From Pasteurella skyensis (GTDB lineage Bacteria; Pseudomonadota; Gammaproteobacteria; Enterobacterales; Pasteurellaceae): a stretch of 64,000 nt of DNA. This document shows positions 56,721 to 64,000 of this stretch, one piece after another; within the stretch, counting starts at the first letter, position 1, and each line of letters opens with the position of its first letter. The position numbers and the translations under genes were made by a program. The stretch spans positions 2,170,001 through 2,234,000 of the forward strand of contig NZ_CP016180.1 of NCBI RefSeq assembly GCF_013377295.1, in the 5' to 3' direction. A model generated the notes under the pieces. It worked only from the letters and a program-made list of their open reading frames with translations. It ran no database searches and was not told where the DNA came from.

Positions 56721-58031
56721 TTATTCACTATCAGTTTTTATTAACTTCGCATAAAAGAAACCGTCTCCACCCTGTGAATGAGGGAAAAATTGTTTCATCA
56801 GTGCTTTTTCACCATTAAAATTCATTTCGACTAGTTTAGCATTGTGATTATTTTCAATAAAGCGTTGAATTTGATCACAGTTCTCATCAGGCAAAATAGA
56901 ACAAGTTGCATAAAGCAACGTACCGTTTGGTTTTAAACGTTGCCACATCGCATTCAGAATTTTCCCTTGAAGTTTGACTAATTCCGCAATATCACTTTCT
57001 TGACGTAACCATTTAATATCAGGATGACGGCGAATAATCCCCGTTGCGGAACAAGGAACATCCAATAAAATACGATCGAACATCACCTCTTTTTCTAACC
57101 ATTGATCAGGCTGACTGGCATCACCACACACTATTTTAGCCGTTTGATTTAAGCGCTGTAAGTTCTCACTCACCCGTTTTAAACGGTTTTGCTCAATATC
57201 TAAAGCTATTACTTTAGCTTGAGGCGCTTGTTCTAAAATATGAGTGGTTTTCCCCCCTGGTGCAGCACAGGCATCTAAAATTAATTCATTATTTTGAGGT
57301 TCAAGTAATATTGCTGCCCACTGGGCGTGTCCATCTTGCACCGTTGCCCAACCTTTATCAAAATCAGGCAGTTGTGATACTGCCACAGGATGATTAAGCA
57401 TAATTGCACAATCAGGCACTGCACAAGCGGTCACATCTTTATCAATTTTTGCAAAATTTTCATTTAATCGTACCGCATACTCTTCTTTTGTAGAATAGTG
57501 AGCATTCACTCGCAACCACATTGGCGGACGTTCATTATTTGCATCAATAATTTTACGCCAATTTGGATAGGCTTTTTTCAATTTATTCACCAACCAGTCA
57601 GGGTGATTAGTCTGCCAATGTTTATCTACTTTCGCCAAAATATTCTCTTGCTCTCGTAGAAACTGACGTAACACACCGTTTATCAAGCCTTTAAAACTCT
57701 CTAATTTTAATGCTTTACTTGCATTAACCACTTCGCCCACTGCTGCGTGAGTAGGCACTCGCATATATAAAATTTGGTATAATCCTACCAATAACAAGCA
57801 ATGCACCAAACGTGTTTTACCTTTCAACGGCTTGGTAACTAATAAGCGGATAATCCACTCTAAACGAGACAATTCACGACATACTCCAAAAGTAATTTCT
57901 TGTACAAAAGGGACATCTTTTTCAGTCAATTTGGGTTGAGCTTCCACCATTAACGCCGAAAGGGATTGCCCTTTATCTAATACTTGTAAAATAAGCTGTG
58001 CTGCCACCGCTCGAGATGATTGTTTTTTCAT
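56721..58031 (-). CDS. rsmB: 16S rRNA (cytosine-967-C5)-methyltransferase
   Basis: The protein has the NusB-like N-terminal domain and the Rossmann methyltransferase domain with SAM loop '[15 protein letters not shown]', the catalytic Cys in '[18 protein letters not shown]' and the second Cys in '[10 protein letters not shown]'. ATG 58031 ([12 protein letters not shown]) gives 436 residues and aligns with the E. coli start (MKKQ); an in-frame ATG at 58091 would add 20 residues and has no better ribosome site. Two uptake-signal cores in opposite orientation are encoded at about 57423-57475. Confidence 0.94.
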   Translation of the reverse strand: MKKQSSRAVAAQLILQVLDKGQSLSALMVEAQPKLTEKDVPFVQEITFGVCRELSRLEWIIRLLVTKPLKGKTRLVHCLLLVGLYQILYMRVPTHAAVGEVVNASKALKLESFKGLINGVLRQFLREQENILAKVDKHWQTNHPDWLVNKLKKAYPNWRKIIDANNERPPMWLRVNAHYSTKEEYAVRLNENFAKIDKDVTACAVPDCAIMLNHPVAVSQLPDFDKGWATVQDGHAQWAAILLEPQNNELILDACAAPGGKTTHILEQAPQAKVIALDIEQNRLKRVSENLQRLNQTAKIVCGDASQPDQWLEKEVMFDRILLDVPCSATGIIRRHPDIKWLRQESDIAELVKLQGKILNAMWQRLKPNGTLLYATCSILPDENCDQIQRFIENNHNAKLVEMNFNGEKALMKQFFPHSQGGDGFFYAKLIKTDSE

Positions 58032-58171
58032 TGAAACTCTATCTAAATTTATTGTGATTTTATCTTGAATATCGTTCGCTAACTTTACCATTTTTTTAGG
58101 TGTAATTATAGCGGTAAGATTTTAGTGATTTTTTGCAAATAGGATGCCAACTTAGCACCCTATTTGTTTAT

Positions 58172-59125
58172 TTACGATAAGATCTTTCCAGCTTGAAACC
58201 AATCACTGCGTCCATTTAAGAAATCTTGGATCATCATTGGTTTTTTGCCCTGTGGTTGTAGTTGGGTAATATTTAATACACCTTGTTGAGTGGCGATTTG
58301 AATACCTGTTTTATCTACATTTAAAATGGTGCCAGCAGGTTTATCTTGATGATCTAATACATTGGCTTGATAAATTTTTACTCGTTCTTCTTTGCCGTTT
58401 ATTTCAATTATCAAATAAGCAATAGGGGCAGGATTGAAGGCTCGAATGTTACGCTCTAATTGAATTGCGGTTAAACTCCAATCTAATTTTGCTTCTTCTT
58501 TGGTAAGTTTTTCAGCATAATTGGCTAAGTCATCTTGTTGTTTTTGTGGCGGATATTTGCCATTTTCTAAATTATCTAACACTTCTAATAAAGCAGGTGG
58601 AGCAAGATTTGCTAGTTTTTCATAAAGACTTGCAGAGGTTTCCTTTTCATCAATAGGGGTGGTGACTTTGTATAACATATCACCAGTGTCTAACCCTTTA
58701 TCCATTTGCATAATGGTAACACCTGTTTTTTTATCGCCTGCCCAAATAGCACGTTGAATTGGGGCTGCACCACGCCAGCGTGGAAGCAATGAGCCGTGTA
58801 CATTTAAGCACCCTAAACGAGGGGCATTTAATACTTCTTCTGGTAAAATCAATCCGTAAGCGACCACCACCATTACATCAGCATTCAAGGCTTTTAATTC
58901 AGCTTGAACCTCTTCATTACGTAAAGTTTTTGGTTGATAGACAGCTAAGTTGTTTTCAAGGGCTAGTTGTTTAACAGGACTGGCTTGTAATTTTTTACCA
59001 CGTCCAGCTGGTTTATCTGGCTGAGTATAAACTGCGACAATATTATGTTCGGAGTTGATTAAATGTCGTAAATGTTTAGCTGCAAAATCAGGGGTGCCAG
59101 CAAAAATAATATTGAGTTTTGTCAT
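58172..59125 (-). CDS. fmt: Methionyl-tRNA formyltransferase
   Basis: The 317-residue enzyme formylates initiator Met-tRNA with 10-formyl-THF. '[14 protein letters not shown]' starts at residue 5; the catalytic Asn/His/Asp are in '[18 protein letters not shown]' and '[10 protein letters not shown]'. The C-terminal OB domain follows. It is separated from def, its usual neighbour, which lies at 7.5 kb. Confidence 0.97.
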   Translation of the reverse strand: MTKLNIIFAGTPDFAAKHLRHLINSEHNIVAVYTQPDKPAGRGKKLQASPVKQLALENNLAVYQPKTLRNEEVQAELKALNADVMVVVAYGLILPEEVLNAPRLGCLNVHGSLLPRWRGAAPIQRAIWAGDKKTGVTIMQMDKGLDTGDMLYKVTTPIDEKETSASLYEKLANLAPPALLEVLDNLENGKYPPQKQQDDLANYAEKLTKEEAKLDWSLTAIQLERNIRAFNPAPIAYLIIEINGKEERVKIYQANVLDHQDKPAGTILNVDKTGIQIATQQGVLNITQLQPQGKKPMMIQDFLNGRSDWFQAGKILS

Positions 59126-59165
59126 TCTATTTTTCTCTGTTAAGTTATTGTTTTAAAATGATAAT

Positions 59166-59219
59166 AAGCGGTGTGATTTGAACAAAAATTTGCAAATTTT
59201 GTATAACATCATACCGCTT
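59166..59219. terminator. Inverted uptake-signal pair between the HAD gene and fmt
   Basis: AAGCGGTGTGAT (59166-59177) pairs with ATCATACCGCTT (59208-59219) with one G-T/mismatch; AAATTTGCAAATTTTG lies in the loop. It is just after the HAD gene stop on the minus strand. Confidence 0.7.
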
Positions 59220-59224
59220 CAAAG

Positions 59225-60034
59225 TTAAATTATATTAAACTCTTTCAATGCAAATAATACACCATCTTCCCAAATTGGCTTGGTGACATAATCTGCTAAT
59301 TTTTTTAACTCTTCTTCACTATTTCCCATTGCCACACCAAAACCAACACTGGAAAGCATTTCAAGGTCATTTAAGCCATCACCAAATGCCATTGCATTTT
59401 TGATATCAATATTAAAATAAGCAAGCACATCTTGAATTCCTTTTGCCTTAGAGTTTGTTTTATCTAAAATATCAACAGCTTTAGGGTGCCAACGTACTTC
59501 TTTTAAATCATCACCAAATAATCCTGAGTCTTTGACCTCTTGAGAACGCTCTTGTGGATAAAAGGCTAACATTTGCATAATATCATTGTGTTTATAATGT
59601 TCAGGATCAACAATATAATCTTTTTTAATTGGCTTCAGAGCTTCAATCACTTCAGCAGTATTATTAGACACAGCAAATTGTTCATTGGTCACAAAACCAT
59701 ACTCAATATTTAAATCTTTCAGCTGTTTAACTACGGCTTCCATTCGTGCGATTGGAAGAGTATATTTACTAATCATTTCATTTTTATAACGATTATGTTG
59801 TCCGTTAATGGTGACAAGCAGTTCAAAACCATCTTCATTTATAAAAGGTCTTAAAGGAATCGGAAAAGCACCAAAACAACGCCCAGTTGCAATAGCGGGA
59901 ATAATCCCCTTGGCTTTTAGTTTTGGAATAACTTCTTTAAAAATACTCTCTGGAATACGGGTTTCTTTTTTATAGTAAAGGGTATCGTCAATATCAAAAA
60001 AAACAATTTTAATTGGGTAGTTTAAATTATTCAT
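59225..60034 (-). CDS. Cof-type HAD-superfamily phosphatase
   Basis: The 269-residue protein has HAD motif I 'FFDIDDTLYY' (nucleophile and acid Asp), motif II 'AIATGR', a type IIB cap (about 85-190) and motif IV 'MAFGDGLNDLEMLSSVGFGVAMGN', the signature of the Cof/YidA group (read in parts). It hydrolyses a small sugar or cofactor phosphate, which cannot be told from sequence. GGAG lies before the ATG. Divergent from comF. Confidence 0.88.
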   Translation of the reverse strand: MNNLNYPIKIVFFDIDDTLYYKKETRIPESIFKEVIPKLKAKGIIPAIATGRCFGAFPIPLRPFINEDGFELLVTINGQHNRYKNEMISKYTLPIARMEAVVKQLKDLNIEYGFVTNEQFAVSNNTAEVIEALKPIKKDYIVDPEHYKHNDIMQMLAFYPQERSQEVKDSGLFGDDLKEVRWHPKAVDILDKTNSKAKGIQDVLAYFNIDIKNAMAFGDGLNDLEMLSSVGFGVAMGNSEEELKKLADYVTKPIWEDGVLFALKEFNII

Positions 60035-60070
60035 TTTTTCTCCTTGCTGAATATCAGTATATTTTAGGCT

Positions 60071-60094
60071 TTTTCTCGATCTAGGTCACAAAAA
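60071..60094 (+). promoter_or_regulatory. CRP-S-like site upstream of comF
   Basis: CTCGA (60075-60079), six bases, TCACA (60086-60090). The left half keeps the CRP-S type C-G pair, the right half is CRP-N type. The centre is about 63 bp before a start point predicted from TATTTT at 60134-60139. Confidence 0.4.
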
Positions 60095-60151
60095 ATTTTA
60101 CTTTTTTTGATTTTTATTCTTTATTATTCGTTTTATTTTAATTTGATAAAT

Positions 60152-60829
60152 ATGAATATTGGACAGTTTCGTTGTTTTCAGTGTGAAAAACCATTAGCAA
60201 TCAGCCATCACGGTTTTTGTAGTCATTGCTATAAACAGATTGAGCAATCTCCTTATTGTGGTTGCTGTGGTTCGCTATTGTTAGAGAATAGCTTAGGCTG
60301 TGGAAATTGTTTACAAGACGAACCAAAATGGCATAAATTTGTGCAAATTTGTTGGTATAAGTCACCGCTTACCCATTGGATTGCTGATTTTAAATTTCAT
60401 CAATGTTATTATTTAGATCAACCTTTAGCAAGATTGTTATTATTAGCCATTACGAAAGCCAGAAGAGAGCATTTTTTAACATTACCAGAAGTGATTATCC
60501 CTGTTCCTTTGTATTGGCAACGCCATTGGAAACGTGGTTATAATCAAGCAGAATTATTAACTGAGCCTCTTTCAAAATGGTTAAATATTCCAATGGATAC
60601 TGACTGCTTAACAAGAGTAAGATCAACCATTCCACAGCGAGAGCTTTCTGCTCAAGAACGTAGAACAAATTTAAAAAAAGCCTTTTGCTATCAACCTATA
60701 AAACCCTATAAAAGCGTGGCAATTGTGGATGATGTCGTCACAACTGGCTCAACTATTAATGCTATTTGTGTGGAGTTATTAAAACAAGGTGTGAAGGAAA
60801 TACAGGTTTGGACGCTATGCAGGGCATAA
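60152..60829 (+). CDS. comF: Competence protein ComF (phosphoribosyltransferase-like)
   Basis: ATG 60152 gives 225 residues (MNIGQFRCFQCEKPL). The N-terminal zinc-finger region has four CxxC-type pairs ('CFQC', 'CSHC', 'CGCC', 'CGNC') and the C-terminal PRT fold has 'PVPLYWQRHWKRGYNQAELL' and the PRPP loop 'VAIVDDVVTTGSTIN'. ComF acts with the helicase that draws single-stranded DNA inward. No comABCDE genes are adjacent, unlike H. influenzae, where comF ends the comA-F operon. Confidence 0.9.
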   Translation: MNIGQFRCFQCEKPLAISHHGFCSHCYKQIEQSPYCGCCGSLLLENSLGCGNCLQDEPKWHKFVQICWYKSPLTHWIADFKFHQCYYLDQPLARLLLLAITKARREHFLTLPEVIIPVPLYWQRHWKRGYNQAELLTEPLSKWLNIPMDTDCLTRVRSTIPQRELSAQERRTNLKKAFCYQPIKPYKSVAIVDDVVTTGSTINAICVELLKQGVKEIQVWTLCRA

Positions 60830-60865
60830 CTTTGACTTTCAACACTACCCTTATTCTATTTATAC

Positions 60866-61195
60866 CTATGGTTGTAAATATATTTTCCCACAGTATTTTC
60901 CTGCAATTCCGCCAATTTTAGACATTTCCTGTTGAAACTCATTATAAGAAATACTGTTTGAATTATATCTTTGCTCTAAATGACTTTTATCAAATTCTTT
61001 AATCATCTCTATTTGCATACATTGACAAAATGGTGTTCTATCTATATTTAATATTCGAACTATAGTATCTAATTTATGATCAGCCATACACAGTTGATAT
61101 GTGAATTGACCGAGCTCTTGTTTCATTTTTAAGCCATTTTCTACTGCATAAGATACGTTTGCAAGTAATAATAGACCATAAAATACTTTTCTCAT
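60866..61195 (-). CDS. Small periplasmic Cys-containing protein, unknown
   Basis: ATG 61195 gives 109 residues with a signal peptide ('VFYGLLLLANVSYA', cleavage near residue 17). The mature part has four Cys (36, 57, 59, 102) including a Cys-Gln-Cys, and is helical. The pattern suggests two disulphides in the periplasm. I recognise no family. It starts 22 bases after the ABC exporter gene and might be part of that unit, given that CydDC-type exporters move thiols (inference). Longer starts overlap that gene. Confidence 0.55.
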   Translation of the reverse strand: MRKVFYGLLLLANVSYAVENGLKMKQELGQFTYQLCMADHKLDTIVRILNIDRTPFCQCMQIEMIKEFDKSHLEQRYNSNSISYNEFQQEMSKIGGIAGKYCGKIYLQP

Positions 61196-61217
61196 TTTTG
61201 TATTCTTTAAATATATA

Positions 61218-62876
61218 TTAAGACATTCGCCCATTTTCAATTTCAATTACTTGATCACAAATTGCCATTGTTGAGGCTCTGTGGCTCACTAGAATAATCA
61301 GTTTATCCTGTTTTACTTTTTGTAACGATTGTAAAATGATCGCTTCGTTTAAGCTGTCTAAGTTACTGGTCGGTTCATCAAGTAAAATGATCGGGGCGTT
61401 ATGCAAGAACGCACGAGCGATGCCAATACGCTGTTTTTCGCCGTCTGATAAATTGTTACCAAGCTCGGTAACTTTGGTCTCGTAGCCTTCTGGTAAGCTC
61501 ATAATAAAATTATGTAATGACGCTTGTTTAGCGGCTTCGATCACTTGTTCTTTGGTTGCCGAGCGGTTTGCCATTAGGATATTTTCATAAATACTTTCGT
61601 TGAAAATATAGGTTTGTTGTGTGATGTAAGCGATATGGTCACGCAAACTTGTGGTGTTAATTTGTGGCAAAGCGGTCTGATTTATGGTGATTTTTCCACT
61701 TTGTGGATCATAAAAACGCATAAGCAGTTTTAATAGCGTACTTTTACCACTTCCGCTACGTCCGTGAATACCCACGATTTCACCTTTATTTATGGTTAAA
61801 TTAAGATCCGATAAAATCTTCTCATCTTCATAAGCAAAACTTAAATTTTCTACTGTGATTTGTTCAACGTTATCTAAATCAGTGCTATTTACAATATCTT
61901 CTAAATCTGGGGTTTCATTAAGTAAACTTAATACTCGCTCACCACTGGCGAGGGTTTGCAATAAGTTATTTGATAAATTACTTAATGCAATCACAGGTCC
62001 ATAGCTAGACATCAGTAAAATAACGGCTACCAATAAGCCAGCGAAATCAATTTGTTGATAATAATATAGAATCAAACCTGCAAATAAAATCACAATATTA
62101 AAAGCAGATACAGCAATCTCGGTGTAAGAACGGACTTTTCCCTCTTGTTGTTTAATTTTCAAAAAGGCTTGATCAATTTTTTCACTACGCTGATTGATTT
62201 CATCCAAACGAGGTTCTTCATTACCGAATAACTGTAACTCTTTCATTCCTCGTATACTATCAAGGAAGTAATCATTCATTTCACCCACTAATTCACGGTA
62301 TTTACGTCCATCTTCACGTGCCATTTTTGTGGTAATCACAGGTAAAATAAAACCGATTGTGATGTAAGCTAAAAAGGCAATAAGCGTAAACCAAATTGAA
62401 ATATGAGCGAACACCATTAATAGTAGTGACGAAGTGATAAAGGCGATCATTATTGGTGCGATAGTGTGAGCATAAAAGACTTCCAATAACTCAATATCAT
62501 TAGTGACCAAAGAAACAAGCTGTCCTGATTGCTTATCTTGTAATTTTACAAAAGCTAATTTACGCAATGCAGTAAATACTTTTTCACGCAACAATGCCAA
62601 TAATTTAAAGGCGATATAATGCCCTGACATTTGCTCTAAGTAACGCAATAGTCCACGAGAAACCGCCAAGACAATCAAGATCATCAGCACGCTGCGCAAT
62701 TCTAAGTGCATTTGAAAATCAAGCAAACTGGCTAACCCCATAGCACCAAGTACCATTATAAAAATAGCAGAAAGGAAGCCCAATACACCCGTAATGATGG
62801 TGAAACTCATAATATGAGCCAGTGGCGTGACCAATTTTAATAAATGCCACATAATCACAAATCCATTTTTACGCAT
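61218..62876 (-). CDS. CydC-like ABC exporter half (heterodimer partner)
   Basis: From ATG 62876, preceded by GGAGG with an 8-base gap, the product is 552 residues: six membrane helices (about 1-310) and an ATPase domain with Walker A 'GRSGSGKST', signature 'LSDGEKQRIGIARAF' (Gly-to-Asp variant) and Walker B 'IILLDEPTSNLDS'. Domain order and the paired upstream gene are as in CydDC, which exports cysteine/glutathione for cytochrome bd assembly, but the membrane-domain sequence is not close to what I recall of E. coli CydC. A peptide or other heterodimeric exporter is the alternative. Starts 8 bases inside the upstream gene. Confidence 0.75.
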   Translation of the reverse strand: MRKNGFVIMWHLLKLVTPLAHIMSFTIITGVLGFLSAIFIMVLGAMGLASLLDFQMHLELRSVLMILIVLAVSRGLLRYLEQMSGHYIAFKLLALLREKVFTALRKLAFVKLQDKQSGQLVSLVTNDIELLEVFYAHTIAPIMIAFITSSLLLMVFAHISIWFTLIAFLAYITIGFILPVITTKMAREDGRKYRELVGEMNDYFLDSIRGMKELQLFGNEEPRLDEINQRSEKIDQAFLKIKQQEGKVRSYTEIAVSAFNIVILFAGLILYYYQQIDFAGLLVAVILLMSSYGPVIALSNLSNNLLQTLASGERVLSLLNETPDLEDIVNSTDLDNVEQITVENLSFAYEDEKILSDLNLTINKGEIVGIHGRSGSGKSTLLKLLMRFYDPQSGKITINQTALPQINTTSLRDHIAYITQQTYIFNESIYENILMANRSATKEQVIEAAKQASLHNFIMSLPEGYETKVTELGNNLSDGEKQRIGIARAFLHNAPIILLDEPTSNLDSLNEAIILQSLQKVKQDKLIILVSHRASTMAICDQVIEIENGRMS

Positions 62877-64000
62877 TATGATTACCTCCATTTCTGATAC
62901 TTTCTAAATTCTGTTGCTGATTAAACATCTCCGCATAAATTCCTTTTTTATCCATTAGCTGATGATGATTGCCTTGTTCAGCAAGCTCACCTTGTTGTAA
63001 AACAAAAATATTATCTGCCCATACTGCATTAGCTAAACGATGTGAAATCATCACAATGGTTTTTTCTGCTTTTAATTTTTGGATAAAATTCAAAATAATT
63101 TCTTCACTTTCTACATCAATATTGCTGGTTGCTTCATCAAAAATATATAAATCCGCATTGTGTAGTAAGGCACGAGCAAGGGCTAAGCGTTGAATTTGTC
63201 CGCCAGATAGATTACTCCCTCTGCTTAATAATTCCATTTCTAAACCGCCATTTTCACGCACAAAATTGGCTAAATTAACTTGCTCTAAGGTTTGATAGAT
63301 TTGCTCATCACTTGCATCTAAATTTGCCATTAACATATTTTCTCGCAAACTACCTTTAAAAATATAGGAGCTGTGGCTTACGAGTGAAACGTGTTGATAG
63401 AAAGAGTGGCGTTCTACATCTTGAATTTCTTGACCGTTAAATAAAATTTGTCCTTGTTGAGCTTTATAGAAGCCCATTAACAGTGAAACTAAGGTTGATT
63501 TTCCACAACCACTTTTACCGACAAAAACCGTTAATTGTTTTGGCTGAATGGTTAAATTCAAACCGTTAATAGCTTGTTTTTCAGAGGAGTAAGCAAAATG
63601 TAAGTTTTGAATTTCAATAGAAATTGCATTTTTTGCTGAAAATGTGACCGCTTGTTTGTTTTCTTCTACTGGCGTATCTAACAGAGTAAAAATTTTATCT
63701 GATGCGGCTTTACCATTCATTGCTACGTGGAAGAATGACCCCAGTAAACGTAATGGAATAAAAAATTCTGATGAAAGTAAAATAAATAAAATAACGCCAA
63801 AGATACTTAAATTACCGTCTTGATATTGTAATAGAGCAGTTAAAATACCAATGGCAGCACCACCATAAGCCAGTAGATCCATAATAGAAACAGAATTTAA
63901 CTGCATTGTTAGTACTTTCATTGTAATAGTACGAAAATGCTCAGCTTCCTTATCCATTTTTTTAGATTTATACTCATCATCTTGATAAATTTTTAAGGTA
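62869..64000 (-). CDS. CydD-like ABC exporter half (N-terminal part outside the window)
   Basis: The frame is open to the right edge, so only the last 377 residues are present: the end of the membrane domain and a complete ATPase domain with Walker A 'VGKSGCGKST', signature 'LSGGQIQRLALARALL', Walker B 'LYIFDEATSNIDVESEE' and His-loop 'ISHRLAN'. It is the first half of a heterodimeric exporter with the following gene. The stop overlaps the partner's start by 8 bases. A minus-strand uptake-signal core lies near 63645. Confidence 0.78.
   Translation of the reverse strand, partial: TLKIYQDDEYKSKKMDKEAEHFRTITMKVLTMQLNSVSIMDLLAYGGAAIGILTALLQYQDGNLSIFGVILFILLSSEFFIPLRLLGSFFHVAMNGKAASDKIFTLLDTPVEENKQAVTFSAKNAISIEIQNLHFAYSSEKQAINGLNLTIQPKQLTVFVGKSGCGKSTLVSLLMGFYKAQQGQILFNGQEIQDVERHSFYQHVSLVSHSSYIFKGSLRENMLMANLDASDEQIYQTLEQVNLANFVRENGGLEMELLSRGSNLSGGQIQRLALARALLHNADLYIFDEATSNIDVESEEIILNFIQKLKAEKTIVMISHRLANAVWADNIFVLQQGELAEQGNHHQLMDKKGIYAEMFNQQQNLESIRNGGNHNA

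Overview
The window is chromosomal DNA of a Pasteurellaceae bacterium of the Actinobacillus/Mannheimia side of the family. The evidence is a dense scatter of the Apl-type DNA uptake signal sequence (core ACAAGCGGT plus a downstream TTTGCAAA block) on both strands, often as inverted pairs that form terminators between genes. AT-rich codon use and closest recognisable relatives of the genes in Haemophilus/Actinobacillus agree. I do not name a species.

Layout. 0-9.2 kb: end of an autotransporter, tRNA-Ser(UGA), a CorB/HD-protein pair, dgkA, the two-part Na+/amino acid transporter metP-metS, rho, hldD, def and divergently dprA. 9.3-16.2 kb is an accessory block: small membrane proteins, then an FtsK/SpoIIIE-type ATPase followed by small helical proteins, membrane proteins and a secreted YD-repeat protein. 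16.3-28.8 kb is the secE-nusG-rplKAJL-rpoBC cluster with an L10 leader and an rplL-rpoB attenuator. 28.9-31.7 kb: pth, ychF, xerC. 31.7-42.9 kb is a sugar-acid catabolic island of the yia type (IclR regulator, 2,3-diketo-L-gulonate reductase, CUT2 ABC importer, SMP-30 lactonase, TRAP YiaMNO, L-xylulose-type kinase) bracketed by a 55-bp near-identical direct repeat. 42.9-64 kb: comEA, oapA, waaF-waaC-ubiB, tatABC, a duplicated-domain periplasmic protein, queC, miaA-hfq, then on the minus strand cpdA, nudF, a phosphopantetheinyl transferase, trkA, rsmB and fmt, a HAD phosphatase, comF (plus), and a CydDC-like heterodimeric ABC exporter running off the right edge.

How it fits together. Three competence genes (dprA, comEA, comF) each carry a CRP-S-like site about 60 bp upstream of a possible start point, and cpdA, the cAMP phosphodiesterase that would tune that regulon, lies in the same window. 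The DNA is also full of the uptake signal these genes act on, several copies overlapping stop codons.

The best candidate for an undescribed system is 10.96-16.24 kb. An ATPase with what looks like a P-loop-less first FtsK module and an intact second module is followed by an overlapping two-TM protein, two consecutive small helical proteins of about 95 residues, a signal-peptide YD-repeat protein and a four-TM protein. This resembles the parts list of an ESX/type VII-like export machine, but no WXG motif is visible and the assignment is inference.
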